The notes under the pieces: model-generated | Seen by the model: the letters and a program-made list of their open reading frames with translations, nothing else | Database searches by the model: none | What the model was told of the DNA's origin: nothing | Assembly (NCBI GenBank): GCA_028718985.1 | Contig: JAQUKQ010000005.1 | Span: forward strand, 1-64,000 | Source: Desulfobulbaceae bacterium | GTDB lineage: Bacteria > Desulfobacterota > Desulfobulbia > Desulfobulbales > VMSU01 | Length of the DNA: 64,000 nt | Direction: 5' to 3' | Translations under genes and position numbers: made by a program | Shown here: positions 1 through 9,471 of the stretch, piece by piece | Position numbering within the stretch: the stretch's first letter is position 1 | How the letters are laid out: every line of letters starts with the position of its first letter

Positions 1-329
1 GTTTCTGACAAGATGAGGAGAAGCTCTTCGCCACCGTATCGGGCTGCGGAATCAGCCTCGCTGATCTCCTGACGGAGCAGGGCGCCAACATTTTCCAAGG
101 TATGGCCACCCGCGGCATGCCCCATTGTATCATTGAATTTCTTAAAGAAATCGATAATGGCGTTTTCCTCGGTATTAGCGATGATGAGGGTGGTAAAAGC
201 CGGGGTCAGGAAAAGGAGACTATAGGCAAAGAGGAGAACGACTATGAGTCCAGAGAGAGTAAGCATCGCCCACAGAAGACTGCACTCTCTGCGAGAAGCA
301 CTCGTCTTGAGGTTGCTTGCCATGCACAT
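1..329 (-). CDS. Partial, internally deleted GGDEF (diguanylate cyclase-like) protein
   Basis: A minus-strand frame opens with ATG at 329 and stays open for 109 codons to the left edge, where it is cut. Residues 1-20 are basic or polar, about 20-45 form one membrane segment, and about 46-57 look like the start of an extracytoplasmic sensor domain. The frame then passes directly into the middle of a GGDEF domain: DFFKKFNDTMGHAAGG, then an alpha-helical stretch, then ARYGGEELLLIL with the signature GGEEL. The sensor body and the first part of GGDEF (the DxLTxLxNRR region) are missing, so the frame looks like an in-frame internal deletion. Intact family members make c-di-GMP from two GTP. This version probably cannot bind GTP normally, so it is either a remnant or has lost catalysis. 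The domain identity is clear; the function is doubtful. Confidence 0.65.
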   Translation of the reverse strand, partial: MCMASNLKTSASRRECSLLWAMLTLSGLIVVLLFAYSLLFLTPAFTTLIIANTEENAIIDFFKKFNDTMGHAAGGHTLENVGALLRQEISEADSAARYGGEELLLILSE

Positions 330-393
330 GTCTGAATCATTTCCTATCTGTGGGGGAAGACAATTCGCAGCCGAATGGGCGCTTGCCGCTGTA

Positions 394-1746
394 TCACTGT
401 CCATCAGCCTTACGGATTAAGGCACAAAGTTCATCGGCCATCTGGTCGATCTGGCCATAATCCTTCCCTTCCAGCATGACCCGCACCAACGGCTCGGTAC
501 CGGAGAGGCGAACCAGGATACGGCCATCGCCACCCAGCTTCTCTTCCATCTGCTGACACGTTTTCTTGAAATCAGGCAGTGTCTCCATATCGAGACGTTT
601 GCTGGTGCGAACATTTTTCAACACCTGGGGGAAAGACTCCATGATCTCGGCAAGTTTCGAGACCGGCTGGTTGTGCTTGATCATGATGGAAAGCAGTTGC
701 AAGGCAGCCAGAATACCATCGCCGGTGGTGGAGTGATCAAGAAAGATGAGATGCCCGGACTGCTCGCCGCCGAAGTTATACTTATTAGCCCGCATCTCTT
801 CCACCACATAACGGTCGCCGACCTTGGTGCGCACCAAATGTCCCCCCATCCTGGACATGGCCGCTTCCAAGCCAAGGTTGCTCATCACGGTAGCCACCAG
901 TGTTTTCTTGCGTAACTTTTTCCTCGCCATGAGATCGGCGGCGCAGATGGCCATGATATGATCGCCATCAACGATGGCCCCCTTTTCATCAACCACAATC
1001 AGACGGTCGCCATCGCCATCAAGTGCGATACCGATATCGGCACCAACCTCCTTTACCTTACTGGCGATAAGTTCAGGGTGTAGCGCCCCGCATTGATGGT
1101 TGATATTCTTACCGTCAGGGTTAACACCAATGGTGGTGACCTTCGCTCCCAGTTCTTCGAAGACATGCGGCGCAACGCCATAGGTCGCACCATGAGCGCA
1201 ATCAAGCACGATATGAAAGTCGTCCAAGGTGTACTTTTGCGGGAAGGTATTCTTCAAAAATACAATATACCGCCCCTTGGCATCCTCGATACGAGTCGCC
1301 TTGCCTATTTCATCTGCCACTGGCCGGAGCGCCGCCATCTTTTGAGAGAAGATCAAGTCTTCGATATCGGCCTCCATCTCATCGGGAAGTTTGAAACCAT
1401 CCCGCGAAAAGATTTTGATGCCATTATCCTGAAAAGGGTTATGGGAGGCAGAAATCACCACGCCGGCATCGGCCCGCATCGAACTGGTAATAAAGGCGAT
1501 CCCCGGTGTCGGCAGTGGTCCAACCAAGAGCACGTCGACCCCCATCGAACAGATACCGGAAGCCAGGGCGTTTTCAATCATATAGCCAGAAATACGGGTA
1601 TCTTTACCAATAACAATTCGGTGTCCATGCTTGTTATCCTTCACCAGAAAAGCAGCAGCACGGCCAATCTGCATGGCGATTTCGCTGGTCATCGGGTAGA
1701 TATTGGCAACCCCCCGAACCCCATCCGTACCAAAAAGTCGTCTCAT
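394..1746 (-). CDS. glmM: Phosphoglucosamine mutase
   Basis: Converts glucosamine-6-phosphate to glucosamine-1-phosphate in the cytoplasm, the step before GlmU on the way to UDP-GlcNAc for peptidoglycan and LPS. The 450-residue protein has all four family signatures: the phosphoserine loop ISASHNP with catalytic Ser101, the metal loop DGDGDR, the sugar-binding GEQSGH, and the C-terminal phosphate-binding [12 protein letters not shown]. The start is ATG at 1746, giving [12 protein letters not shown] as in homologues, with GGAG about six bases upstream; an upstream GTG-type start would add seven residues without support. It is the last gene of the cdaA-ybbR-glmM cluster, a conserved arrangement in which GlmM can also modulate the diadenylate cyclase in firmicutes. 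Confidence 0.97.
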   Translation of the reverse strand: MRRLFGTDGVRGVANIYPMTSEIAMQIGRAAAFLVKDNKHGHRIVIGKDTRISGYMIENALASGICSMGVDVLLVGPLPTPGIAFITSSMRADAGVVISASHNPFQDNGIKIFSRDGFKLPDEMEADIEDLIFSQKMAALRPVADEIGKATRIEDAKGRYIVFLKNTFPQKYTLDDFHIVLDCAHGATYGVAPHVFEELGAKVTTIGVNPDGKNINHQCGALHPELIASKVKEVGADIGIALDGDGDRLIVVDEKGAIVDGDHIMAICAADLMARKKLRKKTLVATVMSNLGLEAAMSRMGGHLVRTKVGDRYVVEEMRANKYNFGGEQSGHLIFLDHSTTGDGILAALQLLSIMIKHNQPVSKLAEIMESFPQVLKNVRTSKRLDMETLPDFKKTCQQMEEKLGGDGRILVRLSGTEPLVRVMLEGKDYGQIDQMADELCALIRKADGQ

Positions 1747-1805
1747 CTTGTCTCCATCGTAGCGCAAATCGTCTGTCAGTACTTCAGTTAGAAAACAACA
1801 ACTCC

Positions 1806-2741
1806 CTACTTGATCTCAACCGTCACTGTCTCCCGGGAGATCGCCTGTATCGTCACATCTGGGGGCGCCTTCACCATTGGTTTCACCTCATGCACGCCAG
1901 GGGGCAACCCCTCCAGGTTAATTGTCGCAGAAAACAGCTCATCCAAATTACTGCGCTGTTTTTTGGCAAGAACCATCGGCATCAACACCTTCACGGCCAA
2001 GCGGGATTGGGATAGTTTCACCGTTTGATTTTGCGGCAATCCTGTTGGCTTAATCTCAATCCTACTGACCTCCCGTTCAATCAACTTGTCCTTGATCTCG
2101 ATTTTAGCCGAAACCAAGGGGTCGCCAATCAGATCCGCCACTTCCTGCCTGAGATCAAGAGCAACTTGCTTGCTGGTGGAACTCGTCACCTCCGAAAGAT
2201 CAATAGGGGTTGTCGGCAGCACCGTCTCTCGCCCCAAGACATCCTGCGGACCGGAGATTTCCAGGTGTTCGGGCTGCATGGTGATCCCCACCAATTCATA
2301 CTCTTCCGGCAGCTTCCCCTGGGTAATGGCCTTAACCGGCAGATCTTTTTTTATCATCCGATCAAGAACCAAGGTGATATGGGTCGGATTGATCCGTAGC
2401 ACACTGATGCCGCGCGGCACGGGAATAGAGTCCGGCTCATTGGCAATCACGGCATTCCCGGGGGTGGCTTTCGAGAGATCAATAGACCTGCTGATATTTG
2501 CGGAGATTTTACGAATCAACCCTCTCGGACCGCTCACTGTGACATCCAGCATATTTTTGTACTGATTGGCAACAATGAGATCACGCGGCAGGTTAACAAT
2601 TTCGACCGGGATCTGCACGTTCATGTCCACCCGGTCTTCACTGGAGACGAAATACCAAAGGAAGATGGCGAAAAGCAATGAGATCAGCTTCATAAACCAA
2701 TCTTTGGGCCACGATAATTTAGGAGGGGTATAGGGGATCAT
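1806..2741 (-). CDS. YbbR-domain protein (CdaR-like)
   Basis: About 311 residues with an N-terminal membrane anchor (roughly residues 16-33, [16 protein letters not shown]) followed by repeated YbbR beta-sandwich domains, recognisable from segments such as PVEIVNLP and [10 protein letters not shown]. The family (CdaR in firmicutes) is anchored in the membrane with its repeats outside and binds or regulates the diadenylate cyclase CdaA. The position between cdaA and glmM supports that role. I chose ATG at 2741, which puts about 15 residues before the anchor as in relatives. A TTG at 2795 would lengthen the N terminus by 18 residues. Neither start has a strong ribosome-binding site. Regulation of CdaA is inferred from family and context. 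Confidence 0.85.
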   Translation of the reverse strand: MIPYTPPKLSWPKDWFMKLISLLFAIFLWYFVSSEDRVDMNVQIPVEIVNLPRDLIVANQYKNMLDVTVSGPRGLIRKISANISRSIDLSKATPGNAVIANEPDSIPVPRGISVLRINPTHITLVLDRMIKKDLPVKAITQGKLPEEYELVGITMQPEHLEISGPQDVLGRETVLPTTPIDLSEVTSSTSKQVALDLRQEVADLIGDPLVSAKIEIKDKLIEREVSRIEIKPTGLPQNQTVKLSQSRLAVKVLMPMVLAKKQRSNLDELFSATINLEGLPPGVHEVKPMVKAPPDVTIQAISRETVTVEIK

Positions 2742-2858
2742 CGATAATGCACTCGTGAAGTCATGCCAAATGAAATGGTGGGCGATCAAGGGCAACCGTA
2801 GGTGTTCGACGGCTTTCCGTTTACAGGCTGGCGCTAAACTCTTTTCCCTTGCAAGCCC

Positions 2859-3671
2859 TTAATCCTCGTCGTTATTATTGCGGCTTGCCAGCCAACTCTT
2901 CCACGCCATGGCAGGGTTTTCTTTGGGAACTAAAATAGCTCGTAAGCGGTTGCGAAGAGAGGTCTCATCAAGATTTGAAGTAATGGCGCCATGCTGCACC
3001 AAAGAGATGTGCCTGGTCTCCTCAGAAACAACGACGACAACCGCATCCGTCTCTTCAGAAAGGCCTATCGCCGCTCGGTGCCTGGTGCCAAGTTGTTTGG
3101 AGATATAAGGATTTTTTGTCAAGGGCAGGACGCAACGGGCAGATTGTATCCGTCCCGAACTCACCACAACCCCACCATCATGCAACGGCGAACTCGGGTG
3201 AAAGATGCTGAGGAGAAGGTCACAGCTCAGCTGAGCATCGATCAATTGGCCCGAATCGAGATAATCTTTCAATCCTGTCTCCCGTTCGAGAATAATCAAC
3301 GCCCCTATTTTCTTCTGGGCAAGGCTCCGAGTTGCCAAAACGATCTCATTTAACTCGACCTCCCGGTCCTCATGAGGTTTCATGAAAGGTGAGGCCTGCC
3401 CGACTTGCACGAGCGCCTTGCGGATGTCTCGTTGAAAGACGATGATGGTGATCAAGAAAATAGAACTGAGCAGGGTACCGAGCAACCAGTACAGAGTCAT
3501 CAACTGCAGCTCCTTGGCACCGAAGTAAACGATGATCAGCACGGTGATCCCGGTCAGCATCTGCACGGCGCGGGTCCCCCGGATCATCAAGATGACTCGA
3601 TAGATGATAAAGGCAACAATCAGGATGTCGGCCAGATCTTGCCAGCGAAGTGAGTGGAGAATTTCTAACAT
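2859..3671 (-). CDS. cdaA: Membrane diadenylate cyclase CdaA
   Basis: Makes c-di-AMP from two ATP. The 270-residue protein has three N-terminal membrane helices (about 12-30, 36-52 and 60-80) and a DisA_N catalytic domain. The catalytic motifs are DGG at 165-167, where DGA is usual, and RHR at 197-199 inside GTRHRAAIG; SEETDAVVVVVSEE follows. The Ala-to-Gly change in the first motif is conservative and keeps the catalytic Asp. It is the first gene of the cdaA-ybbR-glmM cluster, which couples c-di-AMP to cell-wall precursor synthesis and turgor control. ATG at 3671 has only a weak ribosome-binding site. It is divergent from rpsT. Confidence 0.93.
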   Translation of the reverse strand: MLEILHSLRWQDLADILIVAFIIYRVILMIRGTRAVQMLTGITVLIIVYFGAKELQLMTLYWLLGTLLSSIFLITIIVFQRDIRKALVQVGQASPFMKPHEDREVELNEIVLATRSLAQKKIGALIILERETGLKDYLDSGQLIDAQLSCDLLLSIFHPSSPLHDGGVVVSSGRIQSARCVLPLTKNPYISKQLGTRHRAAIGLSEETDAVVVVVSEETRHISLVQHGAITSNLDETSLRNRLRAILVPKENPAMAWKSWLASRNNNDED

Positions 3672-3801
3672 AATGACCCATTAAAACTAATCCCTCGCTG
3701 AAACTCAAGTGATCTTGTGGCAAATGCATAAAAAATCAGCAAAACATCCTGACCAGCACCTGAAACTCCCCTTTTTCTTGCCGCAAGAGACTCCGCAACC
3801 T

Positions 3802-3816
3802 CGCAAAAATTTTGCG
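3802..3816. repeat. Inverted repeat in the cdaA/rpsT divergent region
   Basis: CGCAAAA-A-TTTTGCG is a perfect 7-bp inverted repeat with a one-base centre, just upstream of the rpsT -35 box. It could be an operator site. Its arms are too close together to form a normal RNA hairpin. Confidence 0.4.
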
Positions 3817-3834
3817 GCACCTTTTTCTATCTTC

Positions 3835-3863
3835 TTGACAGGGAAGAGGATATCGTTTATTTT
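3835..3863 (+). promoter_or_regulatory. Sigma-70 type promoter for rpsT
   Basis: TTGACA at 3835-3840 matches the -35 consensus fully. A 17-base spacer leads to TATTTT at 3858-3863 as the -10 box. Transcription would start near 3870, leaving a leader of about 70 bases before rpsT. Confidence 0.7.
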
Positions 3864-3941
3864 TGCCAACTTTATTGACCCACGTCATCCGTTCATATGC
3901 GTTGAACGGCAAATAAGATAAGGTTTGAAGGAGACAAGGCT

Positions 3942-4220
3942 TTGGCTAATCACAAATCAGCAATGAAGAGAACGCGGCAGAGTGAGGTTCGCAACCTGCG
4001 CAATCGTACCAACAAGAGCAAAATGAAGACCGCCATCAAGGCTATCTTCAGTGCCATCGAAGAGCAATCCGTTGAGAAGGCTCAAGAGGCCCTGCGCGCC
4101 GCTATCCCAGTTATCGACCGTGTTGCCGTCAAAGGCACACTGCATAAGAAAACCACATCCCGCACGGTGTCAAGACTGACCAAACGGGTCAACGCCTTTG
4201 CCGCTGGAGCCCAAGCTTAA
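3942..4220 (+). CDS. rpsT: 30S ribosomal protein S20
   Basis: 92 residues, very basic, beginning MANHKSAMKRTRQS as in S20 of other bacteria, with the usual three-helix pattern. S20 binds 16S rRNA at the bottom of the small subunit. The start codon is TTG at 3942, with AAGGAG eight bases upstream. A UUG start is also found in other rpsT genes, where weak initiation takes part in autogenous control, so it may matter for regulation here. A run of T follows the stop codon directly. Confidence 0.97.
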   Translation: MANHKSAMKRTRQSEVRNLRNRTNKSKMKTAIKAIFSAIEEQSVEKAQEALRAAIPVIDRVAVKGTLHKKTTSRTVSRLTKRVNAFAAGAQA

Positions 4221-4400
4221 TTTTTTTTTTAAGTCTTTGCTGCAGAGGTAACGTCCACCGTCAACAGTGCCGGTGAGTTGAAGAATCGATGGTGCACAAC
4301 ATACCTGTTCGTCTTCGACATCTAGAGTTGCACTGTGACTAAAACGCGTCTGGCTATACCCCCCTCGGGCAAGGTGACGGTTGTGTGATTGCATATGGAT

Positions 4401-4443
4401 AAAAAGCCATGGGCCGAGTAACGGTGCCATGGCTTTTTTTTTT
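4401..4443 (+). terminator. Intrinsic terminator or trp attenuator between rpsT and trpE
   Basis: AAAAAGCCATGG (4401-4412) pairs with CCATGGCTTTTT (from 4427) over a 14-base loop and is followed by T residues to 4443. It lies only 12 bases before the trpE start, which makes it either the rpsT terminator or an attenuator of the trp genes. A nine-codon mini-frame (4395-4421) with one Trp codon runs through the left arm. It lacks tandem Trp codons and a good ribosome-binding site, so leader-peptide attenuation is only a possibility. Confidence 0.75.
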
Positions 4444-4454
4444 GCGGAGGAGTG

Positions 4455-5933
4455 ATGATCAAACCTGAGATATCCGATTTTCGAAAACTGGCAGCCAAAG
4501 CCGGTCTAGTTCCGGTGTGTGTCGAAATTGTGGCCGATCTCGACACACCACTGACCGCCTTTGCCAAAGTGGCGCTCGGCAGGCAACACGCCTTTCTGCT
4601 TGAGAGTCTGCAGGGCGGCGAAAAATGGGGCCGATATTCGTTTATCGGTTTCGAACCGCTGGCCACCTTCATCAGCCGTGGCGAACAAATAGAGATCAAG
4701 CGCGCCTCTGCCACCGACAGCTTCACCGCTGACCCAATCGAATCCCTCAAGGCGCTGCTGGCCTCCTTCAACCCCTGCGACACCAGCTATCTGCCCCGTT
4801 TCTTCGGTGGAGCGGTCGGTTTCATGGGCTATGACATGGTGCGCTTCATGGAGAACCTGCCAAGCATCAATCCGCCGAACTCCGCCTTTCCTGACTCATC
4901 TTTCATGGTGCCCAAGATCGTCCTGGTCTGCGACTCAATTCGCCAAACCATCTCCATTGTCAATTGCGTCCTGACCTCTGAAACAAGTGATCTTGATGCC
5001 CTCTACCGCGAGGCCGAAAGCACCATCGCCGACATCATCACCCTCCTGCGCGGCCCCCTGCCTCAGGGCTTGGCAGATGCGGCCAAGGCGACAGAGGACC
5101 ACGACTTCACCTCCAACATGACAAAGGATGAGTTCACCTCCATGGTAGAACGTGCCAAGGAGTACATCTTGGCCGGTGACATCATTCAGGTGGTTCTCTC
5201 GCAACGCTTTCACAGCAAAACAAAACTCAGCCCCTTCACCTTGTACCGCGCCCTGCGCCATATCAACCCCAGCCCCTACCTCTTCTTCCTAAAACTCGAT
5301 GATATCGTTCAAATCGGCTCGTCGCCGGAAATCCTGGTACGCCTGGAAGCGGATAATATTGAACTGCGTCCTATTGCCGGTACCCGCAAACGTGGCAGTA
5401 ATGAAGAGGAGGACCTGGCACTTGAAAGAGAGCTTCTGGCCGATCCCAAGGAGCGAGCCGAGCACCTGATGCTGGTGGATTTGGGCCGTAACGACATCGG
5501 ACGGGTGTCGCGCTATGGAACCGTCGAAACCCGAGATCTGCTGGTGATCGAACGATACAGCCATGTCATGCACATCGTCTCTGGCGTCCATGGGAAACTT
5601 GAGAAGGGCAAAGATCAGTTTGATGTTCTGCGGGCCTGCTTCCCGGCCGGGACAGTCAGTGGTGCCCCGAAGATCCGAGCCATGGAGATCATCGAAGAAC
5701 TGGAACCAGAGCGTCGTGGCCCTTACGCCGGATCGGTGGGCTATTTTGGCTTCTCCGGCAACATGGATATCTGCATCACTATCCGCACCTTTGTCATGCG
5801 TGGCTCAGACCTTTGGGTACAGGCAGGGGCCGGTATCGTCTCCGACTCCGATCCGGAAAAAGAATTTGAGGAGACTATCAACAAGGCCATGGGGCTGCGG
5901 CGGGCAGTGGAACTCGCCGAGAAGGGGGTGTGA
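4455..5933 (+). CDS. trpE: Anthranilate synthase component I
   Basis: 492 residues. TrpE converts chorismate plus ammonia, supplied by TrpG, to anthranilate and pyruvate. The N-terminal part has the feedback-site motif LLES followed by [10 protein letters not shown], where tryptophan binds. The C-terminal chorismate-binding domain has [47 protein letters not shown] and [21 protein letters not shown] at 4455 lies four bases after GGAGG. An in-frame GTG at 4452 is too close to that site. The stop codon is separated by one base from the trpG start, so translation is probably coupled. It is the first gene of the trp cluster behind the terminator-like hairpin. Confidence 0.97.
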   Translation: MIKPEISDFRKLAAKAGLVPVCVEIVADLDTPLTAFAKVALGRQHAFLLESLQGGEKWGRYSFIGFEPLATFISRGEQIEIKRASATDSFTADPIESLKALLASFNPCDTSYLPRFFGGAVGFMGYDMVRFMENLPSINPPNSAFPDSSFMVPKIVLVCDSIRQTISIVNCVLTSETSDLDALYREAESTIADIITLLRGPLPQGLADAAKATEDHDFTSNMTKDEFTSMVERAKEYILAGDIIQVVLSQRFHSKTKLSPFTLYRALRHINPSPYLFFLKLDDIVQIGSSPEILVRLEADNIELRPIAGTRKRGSNEEEDLALERELLADPKERAEHLMLVDLGRNDIGRVSRYGTVETRDLLVIERYSHVMHIVSGVHGKLEKGKDQFDVLRACFPAGTVSGAPKIRAMEIIEELEPERRGPYAGSVGYFGFSGNMDICITIRTFVMRGSDLWVQAGAGIVSDSDPEKEFEETINKAMGLRRAVELAEKGV

Positions 5934-5934
5934 G

Positions 5935-6528
5935 ATGATCGTCATTATCGATAACTACGATTCGTTTACCTACAACATTGTCCAAACCATCGGCGGCTTC
6001 GGTGGCATCGAGATTAAAGTCTTCCGTAACGACCAGATCGACATCTCAGGCATAACAGCCTTACATCCGGACCGCCTCCTAATCTCGCCGGGCCCTTGCG
6101 CCCCTGAGCAGGCTGGCATTTCGATTGCCGCCATCAATCACTTCAGTGGCAAGATCCCCATTCTTGGCGTCTGTCTCGGCCATCAGGCCATTGGCCAAGC
6201 CTTTGGCGGCAAGGTTGTGCGGGCAGGTCGTGTCATGCACGGCAAAACCAGCCCGGTAAGCCACGACGGCAAAGGGGTGTTCAACTCCCTGCCCTCACCC
6301 TTTGATGCCATGCGCTACCACTCTCTGGTGGTGGAAGAGGCGAGTCTGCCGGAGTGCCTGATGATCACCGCCCGGACCGATCAAGGAGAACTGATGGGCC
6401 TGCGGCACAAAACACTTGCCGTGGAAGGGGTACAATTTCATCCCGAGTCGATCATGACCCCAGACGGGGTACAACTGCTGCGCAACTTCGTGGCGAATGG
6501 ATACCTAAGCCTGCTCCGCTCACTTTAA
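5935..6528 (+). CDS. trpG: Anthranilate synthase component II (glutamine amidotransferase)
   Basis: 197 residues. It is a class I glutamine amidotransferase that hydrolyses glutamine and delivers ammonia to TrpE. The nucleophile is Cys80 in LGVCLGHQ, and the His/Glu pair lies in FHPES (His169 and Glu171). The oxyanion strand is [11 protein letters not shown]. The frame is open further upstream inside trpE, but the real start is ATG at 5935 ([14 protein letters not shown]), one base after the trpE stop. It is not fused to trpD. Confidence 0.96.
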   Translation: MIVIIDNYDSFTYNIVQTIGGFGGIEIKVFRNDQIDISGITALHPDRLLISPGPCAPEQAGISIAAINHFSGKIPILGVCLGHQAIGQAFGGKVVRAGRVMHGKTSPVSHDGKGVFNSLPSPFDAMRYHSLVVEEASLPECLMITARTDQGELMGLRHKTLAVEGVQFHPESIMTPDGVQLLRNFVANGYLSLLRSL

Positions 6529-6672
6529 GTTGCATTCAGAAAAATACTTCTGGCAAGCATTCGAATCGATACCGCGAGGGCAAGCAAGCAGCGACGACAA
6601 CATACATCAGTACAGCCTATGAGCAGCGGAGCAAAGGTATCGGCTGGAATGCGAACGGGAATATAGAGGACG

Positions 6673-7695
6673 ATGATGATCAAGGAATCAATAGGCAAAG
6701 CCGTTAGCCATCAAGACTTAAGTGAAACCGAGATGGTCCAGGTAATGGAGGAGATCATGAGCGGTCAAGCCACCGACGCCCAAATAGGCTCGTTCATTAC
6801 TGCCCTGCGCATGAAAGGCGAAACAGTCGCCGAGATCACCGGTGCCGCTAAAGTGATGCGGGGGAAAGCCACCCCGATTGATGCCGCCGATCCTGGCGTT
6901 ACACTCGTGGATATCGTTGGCACTGGCGGTGACGCCTCCGGCACCTTCAATGTCTCGACCGCCTCCTCCTTTGTCGTTGCCGGGGCAGGCATTCCGGTTG
7001 CCAAACACGGCAACCGTTCTGTATCAAGCCACTGTGGCAGTGCCGATGTCCTTGAGGCACTGGGGGTAGATTTATCCTTGAGCGCCAAGCGTATCGGCCA
7101 CTGCATTCGTCAAGTCGGGATTGGCTTCATGTTCGCCCCCATGCTGCATGGGGCGATGAAACACGCCATCGGGCCGCGGCGAGAGATCGGCATCAGGACT
7201 TTTTTCAATATTTTAGGGCCGCTGACCAATCCCGCCAAGGCTAATGTCTATCTCTTGGGAGTCTACGCAGAAGATCTAACCGAAAAGATCGCTGGGGCCT
7301 TAAACAATTTCGGAGTCAAGCGAGCCTTGGTGGTCTGGGGAGAAGGCAATATTGACGAGATAACCACCACCGGCGCCACCAAAATCACCGAAGTCTGTGA
7401 CGGAACCATACAAACCTACACTGTCACCCCCGAAGAGCTTGGATTGACCAGGGTGACTCTTGCCGACATCAAAGGCGGTCAGAATGCCGACGACTCCGCC
7501 AAGCAGGTCCGCCAGGTACTAAACGCTGTCCCGGGACCACGCCGCGACATGGTGCTTGCGAACGCCGGAGCCGCCCTCATGGCTGCAGGACGAGTCGACA
7601 GCATCAAGGGCGGAATTACCCTCGCTGGAGAGATCATTGATTCCGGTGCTGCTTTAGCAAAACTGGAGGCGCTGGTAGACTTCTGTAAAAAGTAG
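6673..7695 (+). CDS. trpD: Anthranilate phosphoribosyltransferase
   Basis: 340 residues. Transfers the phosphoribosyl group of PRPP to anthranilate. Signatures are the PRPP loop VDIVGTGGDASGTFNVST, the following AKHGNRSVSSHCGSADVLE, and GPLTNPA, with the usual alpha bundle at the N terminus (about 1-70). Tandem ATGs lie at 6673 and 6676, with AGAGGA just upstream. A 144-base gap separates it from trpG, with no clear terminator. Confidence 0.96.
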   Translation: MMIKESIGKAVSHQDLSETEMVQVMEEIMSGQATDAQIGSFITALRMKGETVAEITGAAKVMRGKATPIDAADPGVTLVDIVGTGGDASGTFNVSTASSFVVAGAGIPVAKHGNRSVSSHCGSADVLEALGVDLSLSAKRIGHCIRQVGIGFMFAPMLHGAMKHAIGPRREIGIRTFFNILGPLTNPAKANVYLLGVYAEDLTEKIAGALNNFGVKRALVVWGEGNIDEITTTGATKITEVCDGTIQTYTVTPEELGLTRVTLADIKGGQNADDSAKQVRQVLNAVPGPRRDMVLANAGAALMAAGRVDSIKGGITLAGEIIDSGAALAKLEALVDFCKK

Positions 7696-7775
7696 AGAGA
7701 AAACCACAAAACACGCCACACTCACCTTTCTCTGACCGCAGAAAGGGACTTCACAAAAATCCCGACAAAAACATC

Positions 7776-8558
7776 ATGATCCTCGACACCATCGTTGCAA
7801 CCAAACATCAAGAAGTCCAAGCACTCAAAGCTCTGGGTCTGCGTGCCCCAGAGTGCGAGATACCGCCCACCCGCGGCTTCACAGCCTCCATAGTCGCTGC
7901 TGACGGGGTCGCACTTATTGCCGAGGCCAAGAAAGCCTCTCCCTCGAAGGGGGTGATCTGCGCCAACTTCGACCCAGTGGCCATCGCCATCGATTACGAA
8001 GCTGGCGGGGCTCGAGCAATTTCAGTGCTGACTGACGAACAGTATTTCCAAGGCTCGCTTGATTATATCCCCAGAGTCCGGGCGGCCGTCTCCCTGCCGG
8101 TGATCCGCAAGGAGTTCATCATTGATGAGATCCAGATCCGCCAAGCGGCTCTCTTTGGTGCCGACGCCATCCTGCTGATTGCCGCCATCCTTGACCAGCA
8201 ACAGATTAGCGACTTCCAGGCCCTGGCCAAGGAACTCGGCATGGATAGTCTGGTCGAGGTCCACGATGAAGCGGAGGCAGCCAAGGCCCTGGCCGCCGGC
8301 AGTCTCCTCATTGGCATCAACAACCGCAACCTACAGGACTTCACCGTCGATCTCAACACCACCTTCCGAGTGATGGCCGAATTGCCCAAAGAGATGCCGG
8401 TCGTCAGTGAATCCGGCATCCGCAACCATCACGACATGGCACAACTCGCCAGGCACAACGTCACCGCTGCTCTGGTAGGTGAGAGCCTCATGCGCCTGGC
8501 CGATCGGCAACAAGGGCTCCGCGATCTAGTCAACGGGGGCAAACGCAAGTCATGCTGA
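7776..8558 (+). CDS. trpC: Indole-3-glycerol phosphate synthase
   Basis: 260 residues forming one TIM barrel. Closes the ring of the rearranged phosphoribosyl-anthranilate to give indole-3-glycerol phosphate. Family motifs in order are IAEAKKASPSKG (catalytic Lys), SVLTDEQYFQGS, VIRKEFIID (second catalytic Lys), LVEVHDEAEA, GINNRNLQDF and VVSESGIRN. It is separate from trpF, unlike the enterobacterial TrpCF fusion. Its last seven bases overlap the trpF start, which suggests coupled translation. Confidence 0.96.
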   Translation: MILDTIVATKHQEVQALKALGLRAPECEIPPTRGFTASIVAADGVALIAEAKKASPSKGVICANFDPVAIAIDYEAGGARAISVLTDEQYFQGSLDYIPRVRAAVSLPVIRKEFIIDEIQIRQAALFGADAILLIAAILDQQQISDFQALAKELGMDSLVEVHDEAEAAKALAAGSLLIGINNRNLQDFTVDLNTTFRVMAELPKEMPVVSESGIRNHHDMAQLARHNVTAALVGESLMRLADRQQGLRDLVNGGKRKSC

Positions 8559-9214
8559 ACCGGACCAGGGTCAAGGTCTGCGGCATGACCGATCAAGCTG
8601 AGGCAGTGGCGATTGCCTCATTGGGGGTTGACGCACTCGGCTTCATCTTCGTCCGATCAAGCCCACGATTTATTGAACCGACAAAGGCTCGAGTCATCAT
8701 CGATAACCTACCGCCTTTGGTCAATGTGGTTGGTGTTTTTATGGATGAAGAGGCCTCACTGGTCAACGATATTGCAAAATCCTGCGGCTTGACCCTGATC
8801 CAACTTCACGGTAACGAATCCGCCGACTATTGCCGATCCATAATCCGACCGGTGCTGAAGGCCTTCCGAATCCGCGAAGAGGTTCTTCCTGACTTTGAGC
8901 CCTATCGCAATGCAGCCAAGGGCTTTCTGCTTGACACCTACCGCCAGGGCCAGGCCGGTGGCACCGGGGCAACCTTCAACTGGGATATCATCAACCGCTT
9001 GTCCCTACCGGGGCCACTGTTTCTCGCCGGCGGACTGAGCCCGGACAATGTTGGCCTCGCCATTCATCAAGCACGGCCATTCGCCATCGATGTCAACTCC
9101 GGGGTAGAGAGCGTTCCAGGCCGTAAAGACCTAAACCTGGTCCAACGGTTACTCATGGAAGTCAGAGCAACAGAGAGCAACATACAGAATCTGTCGAACC
9201 AGAAAGTTTCATAG
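8552..9214 (+). CDS. trpF: Phosphoribosylanthranilate isomerase
   Basis: 220 residues forming a TIM barrel. Performs the Amadori rearrangement between the TrpD and TrpC steps. KVCGMT near the N terminus carries the catalytic Cys, LGFIFVRSSPRFI follows, and LLDTY (general acid Asp), FLAGGLSPDNV and AIDVNSGVES close the barrel. ATG at 8552 overlaps trpC by seven bases. No trpB or trpA follows; tryptophan synthase must be encoded elsewhere. Confidence 0.95.
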   Translation: MLNRTRVKVCGMTDQAEAVAIASLGVDALGFIFVRSSPRFIEPTKARVIIDNLPPLVNVVGVFMDEEASLVNDIAKSCGLTLIQLHGNESADYCRSIIRPVLKAFRIREEVLPDFEPYRNAAKGFLLDTYRQGQAGGTGATFNWDIINRLSLPGPLFLAGGLSPDNVGLAIHQARPFAIDVNSGVESVPGRKDLNLVQRLLMEVRATESNIQNLSNQKVS

Positions 9215-9378
9215 CCCCACCCCACTAGCCCTGAAGAGATTCTCACCATTTTTTTTCTCCCTCTGCAAATCATCTTTGTAGATTCCCTCCCCCCTGTGCT
9301 ACAGTATCACATAGACAGCGGATCCCGCCCCTGCCCACAAAGTTTTTTTACTCGTATTACTAGTGACTCAAATTATAG

Positions 9379-9406
9379 TTGACATTCCACCTCTATCCGA
9401 TACGAT
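9379..9406 (+). promoter_or_regulatory. Predicted promoter upstream of the 123-residue gene and thiL
   Basis: TTGACA at 9379-9384 and TACGAT at 9401-9406 with a 16-base spacer. It starts a new transcription unit after trpF. A perfect palindrome lies just downstream. Confidence 0.55.
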
Positions 9407-9420
9407 ATTCACTCTATTTC

Positions 9421-9438
9421 AGGTACGACATCGTACCT
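9421..9438. promoter_or_regulatory. Palindrome at the start of the transcript (operator-like)
   Basis: AGGTACGA-CA-TCGTACCT is a perfect 8-bp inverted repeat about 15 bases after the predicted -10 box and 33 bases before the next start codon. The position suits a repressor operator or a small leader hairpin. The binding protein is unknown. Confidence 0.5.
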
Positions 9439-9471
9439 TTTGCAAACAGGCAAGCACCTCCTGGAGACACC

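Noticed and set aside
1093-1791. Plus-strand frame of 232 codons antisense to glmM
   Set aside because: glmM on the other strand has all family motifs and a good start. The antisense frame has no ribosome-binding site or recognisable domain.
3370-3729. A 119-codon minus-strand frame overlapping cdaA
   Set aside because: It lies within cdaA in another frame and shows no family features.
5563-5934. Upstream extension of the trpG frame
   Set aside because: It lies inside trpE. The GAT start block [11 protein letters not shown] at 5935 is the conserved N terminus.
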